Shown in pieces: positions 26,739-34,055 of a stretch of DNA of 57,033 nt (its first letter is position 1; each line of letters begins with the position of its first letter). The notes beneath the pieces are model-generated. The model was not told the DNA's origin. It was given only the letters and a program-made list of their open reading frames with translations, and did not search any database. A program made the translations under genes and the position numbers. Source of the DNA: Youngiibacter multivorans (GTDB lineage Bacteria > Bacillota > Clostridia > Clostridiales > Clostridiaceae); NCBI RefSeq assembly GCF_017873395.1, contig NZ_JAGGKC010000027.1, forward strand, positions 1 to 57,033, read 5' to 3'.

Positions 26739-28219
26739 ATGAATTCAATAAATTTATTTTCACTCACTAGAATTGTCAATAATAACCTATTTGTAAAGTA
26801 TGAGAAAAAGTTATCTGGTAGAAAGTGTGATTTGGCGATTAGGGATTGGGAAAGGAAGAGTCTCGTTGATTTTGTAGAAATCATGCTAAACAACGGAGCC
26901 CAATATAGAGATTTAGGTAAATTCTATTATTCGTATGAAATACCTCAGATTGGGAAAGAATTCGATTTATTAAGAATTGATGATAATCTGGTAATAAATA
27001 TCGAATTGAAAAGTCAGTATGTAGACGAGGAAAAAATTAAGTCGCAGTTAATTTCTAATAGATACTATCTATCGCATTTAGGAAAACCTCTATTCCAATT
27101 TGCCTATATTAGTGGTGATGACAAAATATATAGGTTAGTTGATAATAGTGTTACTAAGGATTCTATACACAGTGTAATAAAATTACTAGGTAGTATGGCA
27201 AATTGTTATAATACGGATATAAATTCATTGTTTAGGGTCTCTGATTTCCTAGTATCACCTCTAAATACACCAACAAAATTTTTATCAAAAGAATATTTTT
27301 TGACCTCACAACAACAAGATTTCAAAAAAAAATCCAACAGATATTTACCGATACTAATTTTAACTTTTTAGGGATTACAGGTGATCCAGGCACAGGAAAA
27401 ACGCTTTTACTCTATGATATTGCACGAGATTGCGCGGATAATTGGAAGTGTTGTTTGGTTCATTGTGGAGTTTTAACCTCAGGACACACAGAGCTTAGTT
27501 TGAAAATAGCTAATCTTGATATTGTCTCTGCTAAAGAGATTAGTTCTACTTTCAATTTTTCGCAGTACAAGTATGTTTTCATAGATGAAAGTCATCGTTT
27601 TTATAAAAGCCAATTCGAGATTGTTGTTAAAAAGACTATCGAACAGAATCTATGGACTGTATTCTCCTACGATAAAAACCAAACATTATCTAAAGCCGAG
27701 AGAAAAGCTGACATTGCTACAGCAATTAGTAAATTACCAAATTACTCAGAGTTCAAGTTATCAAATAAGGTAAGATCAAACCCAGAGATAGCTTCATTTA
27801 TCAGAAAACTTATGAATTTGCATGCTGGTGAATCATTTGAGTGTTATCCATCGGTGGATATTAGATATGCAAGAGACGAAGAAGAAGCTAAGTTATTCAT
27901 AAATGAATTTAAGAGATTGAAGTACACATTTATAAACTATACTTCATCGCGTTATTGTAGATGTTCTCATGATGTATATAGATCACTTTATAATACTCAT
28001 TATGTAATTGGCCAAGAGTTCGATAATGTACTAATGGTGATGGATAACATATTTAATTATAATAGTGAAGGTAAATTAGTCGGTAAAGAGCATCCAAATC
28101 CGGATTATATATATAGGCAATTGCTTTTCCAAGGATTAACACGAGTTCGAGAAAAGTTAGCGATAGTAGTTGTTAGAAATGATGAGTTATTTAGCAATAT
28201 TCTAACAATTCTGAATTAA
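26739..28219 (+). pseudogene. Nuclease-SF1 helicase fusion split by frameshift at an A9 tract
   Basis: The first frame (ATG 26739, behind AAGAGG) encodes 210 aa with a PD-(D/E)XK-like nuclease: EFD (74-76) and IELKSQ (Glu89, Lys91). At nine A's (27324-27332) the homologous frame moves to -1 and continues to 28219 with a DUF2075-like SF1 helicase/ATPase: Walker A GDPGTGKT, Walker B VFIDESHR, GQEFDNV and motif VI QGLTRVREKL. Read through, the product is about 490 aa and coherent. The break may be a mutation, a phase-variable homopolymer, or a programmed -1 slip, since A AAA AAA is a known slippery sequence. Without a shift only the nuclease part is made. Confidence 0.75.
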
Positions 28220-28341
28220 TATAGGGAACAGCTAATAATGTGTAACGTATTACAATAACTTCAATCAATGAAATAAAAGCTTAAGTGGTTATTAGTGGTC
28301 TAAACAGTTAATCCTAGTAATATGAATTTGTATAATATATC

Positions 28342-28375
28342 GACTTTGCTTTATTTGCAAGGTCTTTTATTTTTA
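28342..28375 (+). terminator. Terminator after the nuclease-helicase gene
   Basis: GACTTTGC (28342-28349) pairs with GCAAGGTC (28357-28364, one G-T pair) and is followed by TTTTATTTTTA. It closes the defence-island transcript and marks the left side of the prophage. Confidence 0.65.
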
Positions 28376-28453
28376 TATAAACCACGTATTATTGTGTCGA
28401 ATCTGGATGTCGAAACTTCTATTAAAAATATTCGCTTGTTCGATTTACAACTA

Positions 28454-28504
28454 TTGACAGGCGCGATACAATAAAATAGAACATATGTTCAGGAACATAA
28501 GTTC
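28454..28504 (+). promoter_or_regulatory. Putative phage early promoter with two LexA-like boxes
   Basis: A consensus -35 TTGACA (28454-28459) is followed after 17 nt by TAGAAC (28477-28482), a weak -10. Two GAAC-N4-GTTC dyads overlap or follow the -10: GAACATATGTTC at 28479-28490 and GAACATAAGTTC at 28493-28504. This is the core of the Gram-positive LexA (DinR) box. The pair also forms one larger imperfect dyad, so a phage repressor operator is an alternative. It would repress the early replication genes and release them after DNA damage. Confidence 0.6.
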
Positions 28505-28557
28505 TTGTAATGCGGAGGTGATGTCATGAAAACCTAGTAATACCAACGTGTTCAGAC
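28505..28557 (+). other. Strong RBS before a three-codon ORF
   Basis: GCGGAGGTG is followed by ATG AAA ACC TAG, starting at 28526. Either a leader peptide or, more likely, a gene start broken by an early stop, since the following sequence also shows shifted frames. Confidence 0.35.
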
Positions 28558-28850
28558 ATGCGACTACAATGTAGCATAACAAGTATCCAAGAAATGGGAT
28601 ACCAAGAGGAACCAATGAAAGAATTAAGAAGCGACTACAGGCCTCAAGTCCATTACACCCAAGAACAAAAGACTAAGACGCCACATAAGGTGGAGCCGGA
28701 GCAGCCAATGCCAATCAAAGTCAAACCATACTTGCACCAGATTATCGGCTACAACTTAGCCTGCAGAATCCTCGGTATCTTTGAGGGAGGTGGTTAAGAT
28801 CTCAAAAGAAGAAGCCAAATCAAAAGGCGTAGCACTTTTGATGGAATGAA
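28558..28850 (+). pseudogene. Frameshifted N-terminus of the phage SNF2 helicase
   Basis: Frame 1 (28558-28797) encodes a basic stretch ending KVKPYLHQIIGYNLACRILGIF, which is the helicase Q-motif region (KPYxHQ). The continuation toward Walker A lies in another frame (VVKISKEEAKSKGVALLME, ending at 28846). The MGCGKT of Walker A lies in a third frame starting at 28851. Two indels therefore separate the Q-motif from the motor; the second looks like a 4-nt TGAA insertion between GAA and ATG (28847-28850). The upstream part of the helicase is thus disrupted. Confidence 0.7.
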
Positions 28851-30134
28851 ATGGGCTGCGGCAAGACAATCACTACTATCGCAGTTTTAGGAAGAGCATA
28901 CCTAAACAACAAGATAAAGCGAGCTCTCATCATAGCTCCTAAGTCCATCGTTGGAGTGTGGCAGGAGGAGTGCGTAAAATTCTCAAGTATTCCGTATCTA
29001 CTACGAATCTTAACAGGAAGCAGCCTTCAGAAAGTGCAGCAACTGAAAACAATTTTCGGGGCTGGACTTCAAGTAGCAGTAGTCAACTACGACAGCGTAC
29101 CACTAATCGAGGATGAGCTTCTTAAGTGGTCACCGGACTTCATCATAGCAGACGAGTCAACAAGGATTAAGAACCCAGGAGCCAAGACCAGCAAGGCAGT
29201 GCACCGAATTGCTAGGAAATGCAGATACAGGATGATCCTCACAGGGTCACCAGTAACTCGGAATCCACTGGACCTTTACTCACAGTACAAGATGCTGGAT
29301 GAAAGCATCTTTGGAAGCTCCTTCTACGCATTCAAGAACCGGTATGCGACCCTTGGAACATTCCACCAACCTGTAGCTTATAAGAACATGCCAGAGCTCA
29401 TAGAGAAGGCACACTCAATAGCCTACAGAGTAACAAAGGCGGACGCTCTGGACCTTCCAGAGACAATCGACGAGATACATCCCATAACACTCGAACCTAA
29501 ATCACTAAGACAGTACAGAGAGTTTGTAAAGGACTCATACCTGGAATTATCCAAGGGCGAGGTAACAGCCACAAACATACTGACAAGGATCCTAAGGCTT
29601 CAGCAGATGACCGGAGGATTCATCAGGGCAGACGATGAAACAGAGAGATACGAGCAGGTATCAAGTGCCAAGCTTGAAGCTCTGGAAGATATCCTGGACT
29701 CAGTTCTAGAATCAGGAGAAAAGCTGGTTGTAATGGCCAGGTTCATCCCGGAGATAGAACAGATCAAAAAGCTCTTTGAAAACAGAATGGTCGGGCACGC
29801 TACTATCCACGGAAGTACAAGAGATAGGGCAGAAGAGATCCGGCGCTTCCAGGAGGACCCAGAATGCAGAGTCTTCTTGGGACAGATACAAACCGCGTCA
29901 ATGGGGATAACCCTGACTGCAGCAAGCAACTGCGTCTTCTACAGTCTATCCTACAACTACGCAGACTACATTCAAGCAAAGGCCAGGATTCATAGGATTG
30001 GCCAGAAGAGCAAATGCGTGTACATTCACTTGATTGCTAAAGGAACTATCGACGAAACTGTACTTACTGCCCTCCAGAAGAAGGAGGATATCGCACACTC
30101 TATCGTGGACAACTGGAAGAACATCATCACATAA
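28851..30134 (+). CDS. Phage SNF2-family DEAD-box helicase (5' truncated)
   Basis: 427 aa from the ATG that is also the Met of Walker A, MGCGKTITT. Other helicase motifs are complete: FIIADESTRIKN (Walker B), LTGSPVTRNP (motif III), QTASMGITLTAASN (motif V) and QAKARIHRIGQ (motif VI). It is the SNF2-like helicase that stands first in the replication module of many Firmicute siphophages and is thought to aid DNA replication. No ribosome binding site fits this ATG, and the Q-motif lies upstream in other frames. Normal translation is therefore doubtful, although the body of the gene is intact. Confidence 0.85.
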   Translation: MGCGKTITTIAVLGRAYLNNKIKRALIIAPKSIVGVWQEECVKFSSIPYLLRILTGSSLQKVQQLKTIFGAGLQVAVVNYDSVPLIEDELLKWSPDFIIADESTRIKNPGAKTSKAVHRIARKCRYRMILTGSPVTRNPLDLYSQYKMLDESIFGSSFYAFKNRYATLGTFHQPVAYKNMPELIEKAHSIAYRVTKADALDLPETIDEIHPITLEPKSLRQYREFVKDSYLELSKGEVTATNILTRILRLQQMTGGFIRADDETERYEQVSSAKLEALEDILDSVLESGEKLVVMARFIPEIEQIKKLFENRMVGHATIHGSTRDRAEEIRRFQEDPECRVFLGQIQTASMGITLTAASNCVFYSLSYNYADYIQAKARIHRIGQKSKCVYIHLIAKGTIDETVLTALQKKEDIAHSIVDNWKNIIT

Positions 30135-30149
30135 GGGGAGGGGAGGAAC

Positions 30150-30557
30150 ATAGAGAATGAGATTTTCAAACTATCTGACAAGCTAAAGGAGCTCAGAAGC
30201 GTAAAGAAGCAAGTGGAGGATGAACTAAAATTCATTAACAAAACAATCGATGAAACAGACCAGAGACTAACTGAACTAATGATTAGCAATGAGACACAGA
30301 GCTTCAATCGCAGCGGTACACTATTTTACCTTAACACCAAAATCTACGCATCCGCTGCTGGAGAGAAGAAAGAGGAGCTTTTTGAAGCCCTCAAGAAACA
30401 AGGGTATGGATCCCTTGTGGTTGAGACTGTCAACGCAAACAGTCTGTCTGCCTTCGTCAAAGAGCAGATATTAGAAAATGAGGATTTATTACCCAATTGG
30501 CTTGAAGGCAAAGTAAACGTATTCGAGAGGACCACAGTTGGGGTCAGGAAGGCTTAA
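30150..30557 (+). CDS. Conserved coiled-coil phage protein without ATG start
   Basis: The coding frame reads back through ENEIFKLSDKLKELRSVKKQVEDEL to an ATA codon at 30150, directly behind GGGGAGGGGAGG, where homologues would be expected to have ATG. The first good alternative is GTG at 30213, which lacks a suitable ribosome site. The N-terminal 50 residues are a heptad-rich coiled coil. The C-terminal part (NRSGTLFYLNTKIYASA, VNANSLSAFVKEQI, NVFERTTVGVRKA) is conserved in phage replication modules. Function is unknown. An ATG-to-ATA change may have silenced it, or ATA may be used inefficiently. Confidence 0.7.
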   Translation: MENEIFKLSDKLKELRSVKKQVEDELKFINKTIDETDQRLTELMISNETQSFNRSGTLFYLNTKIYASAAGEKKEELFEALKKQGYGSLVVETVNANSLSAFVKEQILENEDLLPNWLEGKVNVFERTTVGVRKA

Positions 30558-30568
30558 AGCACCTGATG

Positions 30569-30624
30569 CAAAGAAACAAAGAAGCAAAGAAGCAAAGAAG
30601 CAAAGAAGCAAAGAAACGAAGAAA
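30569..30624 (+). repeat. Seven-unit 8-nt tandem repeat
   Basis: CAAAGAAG repeats seven times in tandem between two phage genes: units 2-5 are exact, the first and sixth end in A, and the last begins CG. It lies just upstream of the ribosome site of the gene at 30669. Slippage here would change the spacing between genes. Confidence 0.85.
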
Positions 30625-30668
30625 ATAAGTGCATTGAAGCATTAATTATAGTGAGGAGGACATAAAGA

Positions 30669-31430
30669 ATGAAAGAGAAAGAAAATGAAATCATGGTGCC
30701 AGTAACAAATGAGGGATTCCTGAAGCTAGTGGATGTAAACCTGGCAGATAACCTGAGTGAGGAGCTTGCAGGCATGGACCTGAGCTTTGAGAGAGTAAAG
30801 ATACCTACAGGAGGATCAACAGTTTTTGAGATACCTGGTGATGATTCCAATGAAACAGTTACGGTTAGGTCCTTTAAGGCAGTCATCCTTTATCATCATC
30901 CAGTCCAGGCATTTTATAAGAGCAAGTATTCAGGAGGTAATCTTCCACCAGATTGTGGCAGCTATGATGGAATAAGTGGTCAAGGAGAACCAGGAGGAGC
31001 ATGTTCATCTTGCCAGTACAATAAATTTGGAAGCGGAGAGAACGGCAGCAAAGCATGTAAAGAAAGGCGAAGGATATACCTTCTCACTGAAGGAAGCATA
31101 CTTCCAGTGATCATAACTTTGCCAACAGGATCCATAAAGGAGTTCAACAGGTACGTCCTTAAACTCTATGGAAAGGGTCAGAAAACAGGAATGGTTGTTA
31201 CTAAGTTCACTCTGAGAAAGGTCACAAACAGCGGAGGAATAGCTTATTCACAGGCTCAGTTCTCAGTTGATAGGAAGCTTACAGAAGAGGAGCTCAAAAT
31301 AGTGGCGAAAGTTTCAGAGGATGTCAAATACCTTAGTGGCAAGATCAGCTACGAAGTTGATGGTGTCGACGATAATGAGAATCCATTCATAGACGTAGAA
31401 ACAGGGGAGATTCTGGACAAATTCAGATAA
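30669..31430 (+). CDS. Phage replication-module protein, putative ssDNA-binding
   Basis: 253 aa, ATG behind GAGGAGG. It has a beta-rich core with an internal cysteine cluster (CGSYDGISGQGEPGG, CSSCQYNKFG, then KACKERRRIYLL) that may bind zinc. Proteins of this type are encoded directly before the family-A DNA polymerase in many Firmicute siphophages and are thought to bind single-stranded DNA, but direct evidence is limited. No enzymatic motif is seen. It sits 53 nt before the polymerase gene in the same operon. Confidence 0.65.
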   Translation: MKEKENEIMVPVTNEGFLKLVDVNLADNLSEELAGMDLSFERVKIPTGGSTVFEIPGDDSNETVTVRSFKAVILYHHPVQAFYKSKYSGGNLPPDCGSYDGISGQGEPGGACSSCQYNKFGSGENGSKACKERRRIYLLTEGSILPVIITLPTGSIKEFNRYVLKLYGKGQKTGMVVTKFTLRKVTNSGGIAYSQAQFSVDRKLTEEELKIVAKVSEDVKYLSGKISYEVDGVDDNENPFIDVETGEILDKFR

Positions 31431-31483
31431 GAGGAATTGTAACGGAGCAGGTTAGCTGCCTGCTCCTCCTATAAGGAGATAGC

Positions 31484-33406
31484 ATGACAGACTACAAGTG
31501 TGTAAGGACACTGAAGGAATTAAAAGAATACATAGGAGACCGCATGATATTTTCCTTCGACATTGAGACCTCGCCTAATGATGAGCATAGAGGTGAGGAG
31601 CTTGCAGCTCTTGATCCCCACAAATCAAGCATCACCGGAGTGTCATTCAGTGTCAGCGAAGGAACTGGAATTTATGTGCCCCTTCGCCATGGTAGAGGAA
31701 ACAACGTTACAAATATGCAGGATGTTGAATCCTATATTGCAAAAATACTGACGGACAAAAACAGGATAAAAATAGCGCATAACTTAGCCTTCGAAACAAT
31801 GTTCTATTACCACCAAGGGACAGTGATCCAAGAGCCTTGCTACGATACCATAGCAGCTAGCCAGTTGACACTTAAGACAGAGACTGAGTTCAGAGAACTG
31901 AAGGACAGTGGACTTAAGAAACTGGTGCCAGAGATGTTTGGTATTGAGATGCCAAGCTTCGCTGATGTTACTGCAGGCAGGCACTTTGACGAGCTGGATC
32001 CAGATCACGATGAAACCATCAGTTATGCTTGTGCAGATTCAGACTACACTTTAAGGCTATACCACCTATTCAACGAGTGGTTCGATAAGTACATGCCAAG
32101 CCATAGATATATTGTGGAGAAGGTAGAATCGCCAACAGCAATCTTTGTCGGCATGATGAAGCATAACGGAATTCTGGTAGACATTGACCTGATGCTTGAG
32201 AAGAAGGCAGAGGCTGAAGAGAAGCTAAGCCAGTTGAGGCTAGAAATCTCGGATATGATCGGAGAGGTCAATCTAGGGCTTAATGCTGCAACGAAGGAGT
32301 TCAAGGACTTTCTGTACACGGAGCTGGAGCTCCCAGTTCTAAAGACCACTGAGAAGTTTAACGAGGCTGCAGACGACGAAGCTCTGATGCTCCTAGCAGA
32401 CTGGAGCAAGGATAACAGACCGGAACTTGCACCACTATTTGATAAGACCATGGAGTTTAGGAAATGGGGAAAACTAAAGTCAACTTACATAGATGGCTAC
32501 TTAACCCAGGTTAATGATGCCACCGGTAGGATACATCCTAACTTCTTTCAGTTAGGCACAGAGACAGGACGCTTCGCCAGCAGGAAACCTAACCTACAGA
32601 ACATACCCAGAAAGGGCAATGACCGTGTGGGAGTGCGTAACTTCTTCAAGGCAGCTGATGGCTACAAGTTCTTGGACCTTGATTTTTCTCAGATTGAGCT
32701 AAGGGTCGGAGCATACTACTGCCGTGATGCTAAGATGCTTGAAACCTACAGTAATGGTGGAGACATTCACGCTCAAACTACATCGGTTATCTACAGCATA
32801 CCGTTTGAGGAGGCTGTGGATACCGGACACAATGACTACAAGGAAAGACGAAGCATAGCCAAAAATTCTAATTTCGGAGTGTTTTATGGCCTTTATCCAA
32901 AGGGACTACAGCGTAACCTGCAGTTCAAAGCAGGGCTAATAAAGACCGAAGAAGAATGTGCCAAGATAATAAACAACCTGAAGTCAGGTTATCCTGGACT
33001 AACCAGGTGGCAGAATGACACAAAAAGAATGGCTAAGCACAAAAGATACAGTGAGACTGCCCTTGGCCGTAGAAGGTACCTAAAAGGCATCCTGAGTACT
33101 GAGTGGGGTGTCAGGTCCTATTGGGAGAGGTGCGCCTTAAACACGCCGATACAGGGCACAGCAGCAGATATACTTAAGCTCTCAATGAGTAGACTTATAG
33201 AAGGTCTAAACGAGAGACCTTACATCAGGCCGCTACTTACAATACACGACGAGCTTGTATTCGAAGTACCAGAGAATAAGGTACAAGAGGCATATAACTT
33301 CGTAAAAGACTGCATGGAGATAGTTCCTTTTGAGGGATTCGATGTGCCGATCGTAGCTGAAGGAGCCATAGGAGACCGATTTGGAAGCATGGAGGAGCTA
33401 GGATGA
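31484..33406 (+). CDS. Phage family-A DNA polymerase with 3'-5' exonuclease
   Basis: 640 aa, ATG behind AAGGAG. The N-terminal DnaQ-like exonuclease has FDIETS (Asp26, Glu28) and SYACADSDYT. The polymerase domain has motif A D398-L-D400-FSQIELRVG, motif B (RRSIAKNSNFGVFYG) and motif C HDE (588-590, IHDELVFEVP). All catalytic carboxylates are present, so it should be active and proofreading. It replicates the phage genome. Its stop overlaps the next gene's ATG (ATGA), a sign of translational coupling. Confidence 0.95.
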   Translation: MTDYKCVRTLKELKEYIGDRMIFSFDIETSPNDEHRGEELAALDPHKSSITGVSFSVSEGTGIYVPLRHGRGNNVTNMQDVESYIAKILTDKNRIKIAHNLAFETMFYYHQGTVIQEPCYDTIAASQLTLKTETEFRELKDSGLKKLVPEMFGIEMPSFADVTAGRHFDELDPDHDETISYACADSDYTLRLYHLFNEWFDKYMPSHRYIVEKVESPTAIFVGMMKHNGILVDIDLMLEKKAEAEEKLSQLRLEISDMIGEVNLGLNAATKEFKDFLYTELELPVLKTTEKFNEAADDEALMLLADWSKDNRPELAPLFDKTMEFRKWGKLKSTYIDGYLTQVNDATGRIHPNFFQLGTETGRFASRKPNLQNIPRKGNDRVGVRNFFKAADGYKFLDLDFSQIELRVGAYYCRDAKMLETYSNGGDIHAQTTSVIYSIPFEEAVDTGHNDYKERRSIAKNSNFGVFYGLYPKGLQRNLQFKAGLIKTEEECAKIINNLKSGYPGLTRWQNDTKRMAKHKRYSETALGRRRYLKGILSTEWGVRSYWERCALNTPIQGTAADILKLSMSRLIEGLNERPYIRPLLTIHDELVFEVPENKVQEAYNFVKDCMEIVPFEGFDVPIVAEGAIGDRFGSMEELG

Positions 33407-33588
33407 TAGAACGTAAGAAATTCATAAAAGACCTTGAGAGCTACAAGTGTAGTATCCCAAAGCAAACATACAAAACCATAAGAGGACAAGCTCTTGCAGG
33501 AGACCTTGATGGAGCCATGAGAGGCTTACAGAAGGTCCTGGAGCGAGAAAGAACAATAGACATGGAGTTGATAAAATGGAACGCATAA
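33403..33588 (+). CDS. Small phage protein downstream of polymerase (61 aa)
   Basis: ATG overlaps the polymerase stop (ATGA), and its own end overlaps the next gene. Basic and helical (IERKKFIKDLESYKCS, TIRGQALAGDLDGAMRGL). Small proteins of this type occur at the same place in related phages. Function unknown. Confidence 0.7.
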   Translation: MIERKKFIKDLESYKCSIPKQTYKTIRGQALAGDLDGAMRGLQKVLERERTIDMELIKWNA

Positions 33589-34055
33589 ATCTATACAATA
33601 CGGAACACTACATAGATCCAACAGCATACGCTGCCCTGGTTAAGATTGAGAAGGAACGAAGATTCAAACCTGTGGTCTACATATGCTCACCATTCGCTGG
33701 CGATACTGCTACCAATGTTGAACGTGCCAGGAGATACAGCAGGTTCGCTGTGACTAAGGGTGTGATCCCAATAGCTCCTCACCTTCTGTTCCCTCAATTC
33801 ATGGATGATAATCAACCTGAAGAAAGGGAAGATGCTCTCTTCATGGGAATAGTACTCCTTTCAAAGTGCAGGGAGATCTGGGTGTTTGGAAACAAACGCT
33901 CTCCCGGGATGGTGAAAGAGATTGAGAGAGCAGAACAAAAGAACATGAAGATCAGGTACTTCAATGATCTGTGTGAGGAGACAAACAGAATCGGTGAGAA
34001 GGTTGCAGGGGAGGGATACAATGGTCAATCAAGGGTTTTTAAGGGAAATATATAA
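33576..34055 (+). CDS. DUF4406/nucleoside 2-deoxyribosyltransferase-like protein
   Basis: 159 aa with an ATG inside the end of the preceding gene. Residues 30-60 (KPVVYICSPFAGDTATNVERARRYSRFAVTKG) and the later VFGNKRSPGMVKEIERAE match the DUF4406/DUF7768 group, whose fold resembles nucleoside deoxyribosyltransferases. A role in phage nucleotide metabolism or base modification is possible but unproven. The last 35 nt overlap the start of the primase-helicase gene in another frame. Confidence 0.75.
   Translation: MERINLYNTEHYIDPTAYAALVKIEKERRFKPVVYICSPFAGDTATNVERARRYSRFAVTKGVIPIAPHLLFPQFMDDNQPEEREDALFMGIVLLSKCREIWVFGNKRSPGMVKEIERAEQKNMKIRYFNDLCEETNRIGEKVAGEGYNGQSRVFKGNI

Noticed and set aside
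28220..28453. Possible attL site at the prophage left edge
   Set aside because: No tRNA gene or repeat could be matched, because the right end and integrase lie outside the window.
30569..30624. Repeat array considered as CRISPR
   Set aside because: Units are 8 nt and directly abut each other, with no spacers and no cas genes nearby.
33964..34020. Longer N-terminus for the primase-helicase protein
   Set aside because: The extra 19 codons lie within the preceding gene, while a strong GGGAGGG site stands directly before ATG 34021.
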